Positions 34,740-46,409 of a DNA stretch of 64,000 nucleotides are shown in pieces; the first letter of the stretch is position 1, and every line of letters starts with the position of its first letter. This stretch comes from Sipunculus nudus (lineage: Eukaryota > Annelida > Sipuncula > Golfingiida > Sipunculidae). The DNA lies in assembly GCA_026874595.1 (NCBI GenBank), contig CM049310.1, positions 78,609,056-78,673,055 of the forward strand. The letters run 5' to 3'. A program made the translations under genes and the position numbers. The notes below the pieces were generated by a model. That model ran no database searches and had not been told where the DNA came from. It saw only the letters and a program-made list of their open reading frames with translations.

Positions 34740-37700
34740 TTAAACCGGACGCTGCCAGCGCTGGTAGCTGGGGCTGTGGCGGCAGAGTTGCCCCAGCTTC
34801 AAGACAGGTTAAACAGGTTAGGTAATTGGCAGCCCTAACTTACAGCCTGTTGTATAATTAATGGCCCTTACCACCCCACCTCGTCAACTGCAGCTGGTTA
34901 ACCTATAGGTAATCTCTGATCATGCTCCTGGGTTGTTTTTATTCCAAAAGAAAGACTGAAGAATGGAAAAAAACAGCACCAGAACAGAAAAACAGCACCA
35001 GTCAATTAATGTTAGTTAGGGAAATGAGTGTAAAACAGTGGTCTGTGATAGTTTCTCTAATAAATACTAAATACAGCCAGATTTATGTAACATACTTTAT
35101 GGTTTTTGTAATTTTTTCATCTGTTTGGGCCGTGGCCTGCAGTTGACACTCTAAGATGAGTGAAAGTAAATTTTTTATATGATGCTAAAATACATGTCTA
35201 CAAATGTTGGGAATTTCAGTTGCATTCCAAGAGGTGGTGCTGCCTGTTTTATGAGTATTAAGAAAATCATGAGAGTAGATGTTGTGTTTGAAAATATCTG
35301 GATTACAGATCATTTATATATACTGGATATTTATATACTGGATATTTGAAAATCTTTAGTAAGGTAGGGTATTGTGAAAAGATATTGTGGATTAGGATAC
35401 AGCTTGACTGGTGCCTAAATATTGATAATAATTATATATTCATATACACATTTATATAAACTGGTGCATATATTGTGCAGAAATTGGAACATATAAATTA
35501 GATCATAGCATGAGAAAGTAAGGAGATCTCATATATTTATTGGCCCTATGTTTAAAGCAAATAACTCTTTTTTTTTTAATTTCTTTTTTCTTCAGACTTA
35601 GTGCTTCTACTTAGCTCTGTTTCAGCAATTTCTTTGGATTTCATGACTGAAAAAGCAACGAACAACAGGATGACAGTTAAATATGGGAAAAAATGTATTT
35701 CTGATGTCCATACTATATCATTACCAATTTTGTCATGTGACTGTCCAATATTTATTGTTATGGCAAAGGATTGTCTTTATAAATTTTGCCATACAGCAGT
35801 ATAAAAATCTTCATATTATTATTAGACAGATTAGCTCCAATTTTTTATCTTCATCAAATTTGGCATAATATGCACTCAGCATAAGGCTTAAGACTGGTAG
35901 CACTCCTTTTCCTTCCCAGTCTAAGAGCTTTAAAACCTGCTTCTGGCATTGACTAAGCTTGAGTGCTTTCTTATTAGTAATGTGTGGCCTCTTTTTAGTT
36001 AACTCTCAGCAAATCTGAAAAGAATGTTCAAAGTGGAGACACTATTTTGCTTTGAGGCAGAACAATAACCCCGGTTTGGAGATGGGAGCCTGTGCTGCCT
36101 CACGGAAGAATCTGCTGAGATGTTGGTGGGGTTGATGCCTGCGTTATTAGGGACACTCATTTAGGGAAGCACTAGCAGATTTAAGTGTGTGCTCCGGCTT
36201 AGAGAGGGCACTTACATGTTATTGGGACATTTTCCCATTTCTCCCCCTTGAGGAAACAGTATAAATAGTGCATATTCTAAAACTATTCTGGATGCATAGG
36301 CTAATGGGAAACAGCTGGGGAGATATGTAATAAGAATGAGCCAAGAAAGAGCTTTTGAGTTGATGATGTCATAAAAAGCTTATAAACTACTGATGGTGCA
36401 CCAGCGAGCTTCACAGGGACCACAAGACCATCAGGATGTGTGGAGATCCCTCAGGTTATGAGCCGATAATATCAGGTGTGTTGAAATTAGGTCCTGTCCG
36501 CATAGCCCCTGTCTGTAAAGTTGAAAGCACAGGCAATTTGCTCGGCCAATAGAAATCCCTCTACCACCATGCATCCTTAATCCAGGGTTCTTATTTACAT
36601 CATGTAGGTTTTTTTGTCGTTAATACAGGGGACTTTGGGAGGACAACCTCACTTTGATGCCGACCAAAGACAACCAGCCAAGTGCTGGTTTATGTGTGTT
36701 TTGGGTGCTTGTAGGTGCGTTTAAACGTCTTAATCAAACTGCTTACTTTATTTAATGTGACTGGTGACGGAGCTATTCCACATTAACAGTTGAGTCAATA
36801 TAATCTTGTGTACTGTGTCTGGAAGCGTGTTCAGTGCATAGTTACCCAGGCCAAAAGAATAAATAAAGACTACAGCACAAGTGTTTCCCTAAGTTATTGT
36901 ATCAGACCTTTTTTTTCATTAGGAGTCTTAAGGAGGGACAAGCATACTGTTACTCAACTTTTATTTGTTGGAGTATCATTTTATTTGTGTCACTGTCTTC
37001 AAATGTGATATTTTCTGTATCTCCTTATTATATGTAGACAAACGCTCAGATACAAATGACTGTCCTGTCATATCTGTCCATTTACTCAGGCACCTCTTGT
37101 GTTTGAATCACAAATATTAATATCACAATGGATTATATTTGTATCCACCCTGATTCTTGCAAAACAGTTTCTAATGTGTGTGTGTGTGTGTGTCTCTATC
37201 TGTTTACCTTGGTGAAACACAAAAATTCAAGAGTATCTTCAGATTGCAGGTGACAAACAGGTTTCATATCTTGTTTTCTTGCATCACATATTAAATGTCA
37301 GACAGTCAAGAGGCCATTTCCCCTTTTATCTCCCCTTTTCTCTATTACAGTTTGACAAAATTACATGGCTTGGGTTTGCTTTAATATCTTATCTCCTTAA
37401 CAGAACATAATCTTTAATGTAAGCATCTTCCTTATCTCATCCTCATGTATCTGCTCCACATCCACACACTTATTATCTAATCGAGGAATGTAGCCTTGCA
37501 TTGTAGCCAGGAGGAAGGCTATAGAGTAAGGGGAGCAGTAAAGCAAATGATATACAGCATAATCAGTATTATTTCCAGTACCTGCACCTTTGAGCTTATG
37601 TTACCTTTATGAAATGCACACACGGTCTTTCAGTCACTGATAAACGTCAAATTTTGCAAGCTTTCTTAAATTTGTCATACATTCTAGTACCAAGCAATTG

Positions 37701-40700
37701 TAACCTCATATTTATTTAATAATCATATTATTGAATTAGAATCCATAGTGTATGTAAGCTAACAAACTGGGGATTGTCATTTTCTTCTGTGACAATGAGT
37801 GTCTGGCTGATTCATGCTTTCCTGCACAAACGGGCTTCCTGCTGCACCAGCCAGTTGTTTTTTTCTCCTCCATCTACACGAGAAGCTGCATTAGTGATAT
37901 CCCGTATTTCGTAGATGTACATTGAACTCAGTTAAGCAAGCATTATAAAAAAATGGAGGCAGTTCCCTCCAGAGGCTCCACCAAATATTCTATTAAAAAA
38001 TACCAATATGTATCTAACTGTAATATATCTATATATTTAACTCTAAATGTTGCAAAACTGTTATATCCTCCATATATACAGATCGTTACCTGTTATATTT
38101 AAATTACACATTTGCCAATACTGGGTTCCTCAGAAGAAATGAGGACACGGCTCAAACCCCATAACAGGTTATGTCTGAAAACAGAGAAACATTATTAGAG
38201 TCACATGCACTTAAGTTTCCTTTGAGATAGGGCTATATAAATCAGCCATCCAATAAAAGATTATAATAAGTTACAGCCCAAGTATTGAGGACAGACAGGT
38301 ATATAATAGGGCTAAATTGGTGCAAATTTTACATTATGCTGTAGTTCTTTTATATACAGCTAGGTCCTTGTTCAAGTTATAATTGGACCACCCAAGCATA
38401 GCCTACAGGGCCACTGCACAGCCACTTACATAACAGCACTTATCTTGATATGTATTACCAATACCAAGAAAAAACATCCTTGTGACCTGTTTTAACTAGA
38501 ATAAGCATGAGACGAGCTTCCATTAGAAATAAATAGAGTGGTTATCAGTTTACCCAATCTGGTGCTTACTAACTAGTAAATTGATTTATTTATGTTTTTC
38601 ATGTCATACATACATTTTATAAATGGTTTATGCAGTTAAGACTGGTGATATTCCAGCTGTGCAGCAGAGGCTGAACCCTGATGTGAGGCTGCATGCAGAG
38701 CTGATAAGGCTTACTGCAATATGTGATGGAAGCCTTGCTGAAAACTGCACTTTTATATGGAAGAAAAAATAAGATAAAAATAATAAATTATACAAAGAAC
38801 ATAATTTTTAAATTTTCATATCTTAAACTTGAGTATTTCATTTGATTATAAAAAAATTATGAATTATTGACCATACCAAAAAAAAATCACAGCCAGACCA
38901 TCCAAGACAAAAAAAAACATCCCGGGGCAAAAATGCCGGTGGCCATTCTTTTGTATGTGAGTTCTTTATTATTGGCAGACACCAGGGTGATGGCCTGTTC
39001 ATTTCGGGCGGCTGTGCTTATGGTGTCAGAGCGACATGTCTATACTGTTATCAGCTCCTCAACTGAGACAGGGCTGGTTTGGAGCACATTAACAGCACCT
39101 CACCAGTCATAGTTAGTGGGATCATACTCCCTTATTGACTGGGGACCACAGTGGGTTTCATTGCTCTCTCTTTCCTGTTCTAGTGCTGTATATCAAATTC
39201 TGCCCCAGACACAATAGCTGGGATTGACAGTCATGCTGGATAAATTTTCATTTGGGTGTCATCAGCAAGGCAGTAAACAGCATCAGCAACAGCATCAGCT
39301 CCAGCAAGAGTACATCTTGCCCAGCTCAGCATATGAACCTATATGGCATGGGCACTTTCCTTACATAGCTGTGCTTACATTATGCAGCAAGGGTCATTCA
39401 GAAAATCTGAGGGGCAGAATATAGTGTGATTGCTATTATTTTTTTTTTTTTACCAATATCCTTGGTGATTGTCATGGGATTCTCTCATTTGTATCTTGAT
39501 CAAATCTGGCAGACAACACTTGAGCAGTCTCAGTCTAACACTGCAGGCTTCCTATCTCAAGGGATCCTATCAACAATGGTCAGAGGAGATCCAGAATTTC
39601 CTCAGTTAAACCAGCCACAAATTTCAGTTAATTTTTAGTTCTTGTGGTATCCGTTTGGTATCCTGCCTTATCTGAGGATTTGGAGTTGGTCCAAAATATG
39701 TTATTTCACTCTAAACTTCACCAGTGACAGTCCCCTTGCCAGTCCTCTCTCCATAGTCAGATTCTCACCTAGTGTCAGCCTGCCACCCAAACATCTAATT
39801 TTGATTAACTGAAGACGTTGGGGTGGCTGTACAAGCTATTTGGTTTGCATCAGATCAAGTACATGCAGATGTGCATGCCATTCATTTTTATCTGCTTATT
39901 GAATTGTCATTTTTTTCTGAAGTAAGACATAAAGTGACATTATTCTGTTAGAAAAAATAATAAGAATTACATTCTCAATTGGCTTGTGTCCGGACCATAT
40001 TAAATATGGGTGTGCTAATTGGTCTTGATGAAATTAACCTAATATCAATGAATGGTGATGCCTATTACTTTGTCTTAATTATTTGCCTGTGCAAGGACAT
40101 TATGTTAATATGTCATTCAGCTGAGCGTCATGACCCATGGGTTATAATGTCCCACAACATTTTACATAGGATGATTAAATATCATCAACATATTGATACA
40201 AGGATATCTGGTGATAACAATACATCATTGGCCTTTTTATCCTGATCTATCGGTATGCCGTTGGAAGTTACACCCCTATTGATAGTCAGAACCCTTTCAA
40301 ACATTGTCACTGGATCAGCCATGGTTCTTTAGACAGAATGTCTCATGACAGGTTTTAAATTTGTCACAGTTTTGATTTAAACAGCCGGGGGAGGTACTGG
40401 GGCATGGGTTGGAAGATCCCTGTGTGGTACCACTGTGTTTTACACTTGTCTCTCACCATTTTAACAGCCTGTACAGCCATTTATTCCATCTAGATGACAA
40501 GAAATGTTGATGTACTGCTTCTTGTAGAAGGTGTAAAAAACATTTATTTCTGATGTGTATGGTAATTTTTCCACTTGCTTTCATAACCCACATATATATC
40601 CCTACTTTTCTGCTGGGCTGTTTATCTCATACCCCTTTCCCATAACAAACTTTTTTGAGACCATTCACCCAGTTATTAAAGCATTTTTTGTCTGGTTTAA

Positions 40701-41290
40701 TTACGTCTAGACAAAGAAGTGGTTTCTTGTGTACAAAAGAACTGCTGCATCTGCATTTCTCTACACATTTATGTATATGATTAAATCAAATCCTGCTCTG
40801 TACATTATGGGAAGCCTGTCTGGCGCCACCTGCTAACGGATTTTGGTTATGCCCCTATGAACACGCCTGTCTGTTTTGAAGCTGGCTTCATTTATTCTCA
40901 TTGGTCAGACAATTTAAAACTGTTTTTTTATATAAAAGGGTATTGAAGGTTGAGCAGTATATACAGAGAACTCTGCAGGAATGTTTTCTTCAAGTTTTTG
41001 TCTTCTTCTGCCTGAAAAGTCATATACAAAACATTTAAAACAATGATAAATTATCACATTACATGCAAGATACAGAGCATTTAGAAACATTCAAACAGGG
41101 TACATAAAGAGAATGACAAATAAAAATATGCATATAAAATTAGCTAAACACTCGCCTAAAATAATAGGTTTTTAACCTCTTTTTAAAAATGTTTGCCAAG
41201 ATTATACCAAACTGCCTTTGAGATACTAGCATTCATCTTTAGTCTTAAATGCTCAACAAAACTTTTGCCGAATGAAAGGGGTATCAGTTA
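34740..41290. other. Long non-coding stretch
   Basis: No exon, transposon end or large tandem array recognised. Simple sequence includes (TG)n near 37169-37191 and a CAG/CAA-rich patch at 39283-39308. The 36050-36650 segment is less AT-rich and of higher complexity but has no coding frame. Frames up to 88 codons (39979-40245) lack motifs. Confidence 0.5.
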
Positions 41291-41311
41291 AAATCAGAGT
41301 GAGTGTGTCTG

Positions 41312-41388
41312 GTATACTGAAGGGTGGTCTTAATAGACAGGTGGTCTTATTAGAGGGGTGGTCTTTCATATAGGTTCCCCTATATCTT
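41312..41388. mobile_element. Mariner-like MITE fragment (copy 4)
   Basis: Tandem GGTGGTCTTA words (GGGTGGTCTTAATAGACAGG, GTGGTCTTATTAGAGG, GTGGTCTTTCATATAGGTT) match the 3' half of the copies at 9569 and 50292. The left half and both termini are not recognisable. Confidence 0.5.
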
Positions 41389-41399
41389 ATTGCATACAT

Positions 41400-42070
41400 A
41401 GCTAGTGGCTTCATATCTAGATCATGTTACACTGTGGTAGCTGCCATGTATCATTATCTTCACCGTAGCTGCCATCTGCAGTTACTGCCCACTCAAGATC
41501 AGGTGCATAGAAACTTTTTGTTTTCAGAAATTTTTAAAAGATGTTACATGATGAAAGAGCCTATTGAGAATGATGGACACCTTTCGGTGATGGAACTTCC
41601 ATAAATAAGAGATAAGTTTGAGCAAGTGGAGTTTCATATCGAATGTCATGTATCTTGTGGTAGCTATATATAGATTGTCTGTCAACTAGAAAGCCATAAC
41701 CAAAGTTCTATTTAAGGATGCTTTGACAACATAGTTAAAATAGATAATATATGCAAACTGCAAAAATTTGCTCCCACATCACATTTTGTTGACATCAGAG
41801 CGCTGAATTTTTCACATTAAGAGGAAATGAATAGGTCATGACAAACATTAATATATTTTCAGACTACTTCTGTATCTGTGGTTGATTAACTGCAAACACA
41901 TCTTACAGAACTGTATATTAAACACTCAGGTTATTAAAGCTTGGATTGTAACCTTTACCTGAGAGTGTACAGACTGTAGACATATGCTTAAATTCCTGTA
42001 ATGATGGATTTATAACCCTCTGTCACTGCCACTAACACAAACTGAAGAGAAACTAGAAAGCACTCAGAGA
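41400..42070. other. Non-coding stretch
   Basis: AT-rich with no recognised features. Confidence 0.5.
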
Positions 42071-42072
42071 GT

Positions 42073-42320
42073 GCAGACCTCCGCCATATGGCTTTGTCAA
42101 AAATGCAGCACTTTTCCTGAAACAATTCCTTGATCCAGGTGATCCAGATCACCCCTGGAATTTTATCAGTTGTCCCTTGTATCATTTCTAAGCTTTCGTG
42201 AAAATTTCATCTAAATCTGTTAATAACTTTTGAGTAATGTTGCTAACAGAAAAATATACAGAAAACCAAATAACAAACAACCCAATACTAGTAAAAACAT
42301 AACCTTCTTGTCGGAGGTTA
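42073..42320 (+). mobile_element. Interspersed repeat, GCAGACCTCCGCC...GGAGG type (copy 1)
   Basis: It starts GCAGACCTCCGCCATATGGC and ends AACCTTCTTGTCGGAGGTTA. The middle has CCTTGATCCAGGTGATCCAG, TTGTCCCTTGTATCAT and TAACTTTTGAGTAATGTTGC followed by TAACAGA. The reverse complement of the same series occurs at 46118-46408. I associate this sequence with the 3' tails or SINEs of RTE-like non-LTR elements in fish and invertebrates (from memory). The CTCCGCC/GGCGGAGG ends are inverted. Confidence 0.65.
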
Positions 42321-42321
42321 T

Positions 42322-42980
42322 ATTTAACCATTATTTCAGTACCAAGACCAGGCCAAGGTTTTAACCACCTTTGTGCCCCCCCCCCACCACTTACAAAGAA
42401 ATTCTGGTCACAGAGGGTTAGTGGCAGTGGCATTCATAACTGTGTGCTTTAAAAACAAAATAAGATACCCTTCAGGAATTAACAGATCTGAAAGATAGTG
42501 GTGCCTTAATGCAAAGTGACTGGACACTGACACCATTTGTGATATTACTTTGAAACACTTAGGAGCCTGTCATTTTTTACTTGATATAAGCAACTTGTCT
42601 TTTTTTTTTACTTGATATAAGCACCTTTTACTCATGTTACCATAATGGATGCACAGTGTAGTATTTTGAGCCTGAGATTAAGTCCAGAGGAAAAGCCAGA
42701 CAGCTTTAAGTAAACTTATATCATGTTGTACAGCAGTTTTTCTTTTGTCCTCCCCCAGAAGGTCATTATTTTGACAGTGACACTCAACTTTTTACGATTC
42801 CATCACAGGCTGGCAAGAAAACTCTAACTTGTGTCAGGAGTAGACTTCAAACCCATTTATTATTAGCCGTCAAAAAAGGCATACTTTTTTACCCATCTCC
42901 TGAGAGATGGTTCTCACAACTCCAAGACAATGTACAAAAGGAACTGTAGAAGGAAGGCTGGTCGTAACCGCCCTGGTTGG
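42322..42980. other. Non-coding stretch
   Basis: C-run near 42378-42386, and a short local duplication of TTTTTTACTTGATATAAGCA at about 42574 and 42605. Nothing else recognised. Confidence 0.5.
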
Positions 42981-42995
42981 TTTTAGTGCGGTACT

Positions 42996-43518
42996 AGCTC
43001 CATTCCGGCCCTCTGTCATCAGAGATTCTAAGGCCAAAGTACTGGCTGTCAGAGTGCATCCTTCAGTGAGGAACGCACTTTAAGGCTCGATTAGGATGCA
43101 AATATTATCATTATTTCTGACACCTCATGACCTACAAGTACGCTGTTACTTGACATAAACCAGTTCAATTGTTAGCCTTTTTATTATACTTTCTAATAAC
43201 ACATAACACGAGCGAGAAAAGTTCTGTTTTAACTCGGCATATTGGTTAATCCCTCTGCATGTGTGTTGAATTTCTAACCACATGAATACAAGTATGGCTT
43301 GCACGGGTTACTGTACCGCAACCAACTTGTAGGCGATATAGAAAATGACTTGTTACCATAGAGGAGGGGTTTCAGTTTGGGTTGTGAGTTCACATGTATT
43401 CTTTTGTGTTAACTCATCATTTGTAGCCTAATGTTAAGATTATGAACTGTTTAAAACAATATGAATCCAACATGATGGAAGATCACTGCGATGCATCCTC
43501 ACACCAGGTTGTCATGGC
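42996..43518 (+). repeat. Dispersed inverted repeat arm 2, flanked by a 12-bp direct repeat
   Basis: This is the partner of 16327-16815 in opposite orientation. It is bounded by TAGTGCGGTACT at 42984-42995 and again at 43519-43530, an exact 12-bp direct repeat that could be a target-site duplication, giving an insert of 523 bp. The corresponding word is not intact at the other arm. No protein recognised. Confidence 0.8.
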
Positions 43519-43534
43519 TAGTGCGGTACTGGAT

Positions 43535-44670
43535 GCCCTGTTGATAATTTATCAGATTTATTAGATTCAGCTGATACAAGATAAGTGTCAATGTGGTGTT
43601 GTTTAAAACAAATTTAGCAGACTGTATGAGTAACACCTAACTGACCCAGCGAACACTTTAAAGGAGCTGACGGTAGATAGTGAGCAATAATGTATATGAT
43701 TTAATAGGCAGTGGAATGCATGGTGCTGATGTAATAAACTACAACAAATTGACACCACCAGAAAACAGAGTTTTGTGTTTCTGCCCTGTTTTATTTTGAC
43801 TCAGATTATATATATGCCACATCTGAAAGTTCTGAATCAGTGGTTTTTAAGAAAGTGCTTTAAGTTTATTTAATAATTTGATAATAATAAAACATTTCAG
43901 GTCCTAGATTTCATCTTACACGTCTGTTTCATTACTTGTATACTTTTATTATTTTCAAGGCACGGTTATTGCAGATTGGCTCAGTTGTAATGACAGGGCT
44001 TCATGAATCATTTTAAAACTGATTTACAGACTGAAAAAGCTTCCTTTAGCAAATATCATTAGGTGATTTTAATGATCATGCCTTGATGGATGTCAGATAA
44101 ATGTTGTAGATAATTGTAAAGTATTACTGACAATAATGGAAATGGTGTCACTGTCAAAGGTGCATATAAGATGGTAGAAAAATATTGTCAAGCCACATGT
44201 GAACACCGTGATTTGAATTTATTGTTATCATGGTCTTACCTGGTACACATGCAAATTTAATTGATTTCAGACCAAAATAATAGGACTTATTGACTAGGGC
44301 TTGGTTACACTGTCACAGTGATAATAATTTGATAATATGCTTATCAAGGGATCTTTTATATAGGTGGTGCAAATTGCTTCATTAAATATGCATCATATAT
44401 ATAAATGTTTTAAGACTACACAAGTGGATTTAATTTGCAATTTGCAGAAATTATAAAGAATATAAATCAAGGCCATATACAGGAACACTGTGAAATGTTT
44501 CCTTATCTTCATTATTAACTTTATAAGATGACTGGTTAACAAATATTTCATGGGGTTTTGGTCTTTAAAAAGGAAGAATTTGGAAAGTTTCAATTAATCA
44601 AGACATAGATGCAGGATTTATTTTATTCTGTTTCTACACAAGGAATAATGATAAAAATAGTAAACTACTC
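43535..44670. other. Non-coding stretch
   Basis: AT-rich with no recognised exon or element. Confidence 0.5.
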
Positions 44671-44676
44671 CTGAAA

Positions 44677-44721
44677 TTATAATAATAATATAAAATAATA
44701 ATAATAATAATAATAATAATA

Positions 44722-44757
<36 letters not shown>
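44677..44757. repeat. Inverted microsatellite (AAT)n(ATT)n
   Basis: About 40 bp of AAT repeats switches at 44720-44722 to about 35 bp of ATT repeats. The two halves are reverse complements with almost no loop, so the tract can extrude as a long cruciform or hairpin. Confidence 0.95.
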
Positions 44758-44758
<1 letters not shown>

Positions 44759-44759
44759 C

Positions 44760-46115
44760 TGGGTTTGTACTGTAACAGCCAGACCTTGTCTCAACTATTG
44801 AAAATCACATATGTTGCATATGTAAGCCAGGTGTCAACACATGGGTGGCCTAACATATTTCAACATGACATTACAATGAGAAGTGATATTTATAGTAAAT
44901 GTAAGAAACAAACTAATTATACAGTAGTGAAGTGATACACTGATTGTGCCTGTAGAAGATGATCAAAAACCAAAACAGGGAAAAAAAACATTCACTTCAC
45001 TTGTTAACAGTAAAACTTGTACCCTGTGTGTCACATATAATTTAGAGGACCACCCCGTGTTTGTGAAACACACCATCAGGTTTGTAAGTTATGTATCCTC
45101 TAACATAAAGGGTGTGAGAAGAACCCGGTGACATTGATGACTTGAACACCCAGGAATAAGGAACATAAAAAAGAATGAGACATACTGGTAGCTGTTGCAG
45201 AATACTAATTAACATTTAAAAATGTATGTGGTGGAATCACACAGTTTCCCTATTGTGTGTTATAGCTCATAAAGGATTTTGATAAAAAAAAATTATGAAA
45301 AATTTGAAATCTTAATAATACATATTTCAAATTGCCATAGCATTGATTAAATTTTCATTGTTTTGAAATGGTAACAAATCATATTGTGTGCTCCTCTTAT
45401 GTAACGGGTGTATGGTTTAATTTGTAAATTATTTTGTTTGATAAGATTCACAACAGTATAAGAGTATGTAAGACTACTGATTGAAGGTACTTTAATTACT
45501 ACTGTATAATCAGTTGTTTTCTACCAAATTTCTGTTTAATTTTTTAAAAATGCTGTTTAAATTTAAAGAAGAATCGTATAAATAAAAATTACTAGATGAA
45601 AAATGATTAAAGTGATTGAAGTAACCAAGAAATGAAATTACAAGATAGGAAGATTTTTGCAGCCTTTTAGACTTTAAATTTGAGAATAAATTAAATTTCT
45701 TAGTCTTGTATGTTCATATTAAGATGGGTTTGTAGGGTTAACTGTTTTGAATAAAATGAATGAATTAACTTGGATGTCAAAAACATCATTATCTCTGTCC
45801 ATGAACTCCTATACACAATTACAGACCGACTATGAAGGTATAACAGTCAGTGGGTACAACAGTCCTGACACAACTGTAACAAACACAGAGCAGAATGAGT
45901 AAGAGAGAACAGGAATTTTGAATGGACAGGGATAAAATTGAGCACCAGAGCTATAACACTAAACAAGTTAAATCACGAGGTCATTTCACAGAGAAAATGG
46001 GGTCACCAACTCACCATGACCTAATTTTAATTTATGACGAAATTTTCACTATCGATGCCACAACCATCAGCTGTTATAGCTGTTAAAATCCACTCACATT
46101 CTTATAAATGATTAT
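44760..46115. other. Non-coding stretch
   Basis: Very AT-rich, especially 45230-45760. No exon or element recognised. Confidence 0.5.
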
Positions 46116-46117
46116 TT

Positions 46118-46408
46118 CCTTTGCCAAGGAAGTTATGTTTTTGCTGGCATTGGTTTGTTTCTCTGTTTGTTTGGATGCTTGACTGTCTGTTTGTCTCTTA
46201 GCAACATTACTTAAAAGGTATTAAAGGATTTGATGAAATTTTTAGGATAGCTGGGCTTTGATGATACAAGGAACAATTGATTTAAATGAGGGGGTCATCT
46301 GAATCACCAGCTGGATTCAGGAATTTTTAAAAGGAAAATTGCTGCATTTCAGAAAATACCTTATGGGGGTAATGAGCTGCCATGTTGAAGGTCTGCACTC
46401 TCTGAGGG
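46118..46408 (-). mobile_element. Interspersed repeat, GCAGACCTCCGCC...GGAGG type (copy 2)
   Basis: Reverse complement of the repeat at 42073-42320: TTGCCAAGGAAGTTATG at the left, TTAGCAACATTACTTAAAAG, GATGAAATTTTTAGGATAGC and GTCTGCACTCTCTGAG at the right. The GCCATGTTGAAGGTCTGC end corresponds to GCAGACCTCCGCCATGGC. A TTTGTTTC-rich segment replaces the A/C-rich tail. Confidence 0.6.
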
Positions 46409-46409
46409 C

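Noticed and set aside
39224-39424. CAG/CAA-rich frame (QHQQQHQLQQEY) as a polyglutamine exon
   Set aside because: The glutamine run comes from a short trinucleotide-rich patch; no splice sites or known flanking domain support it.
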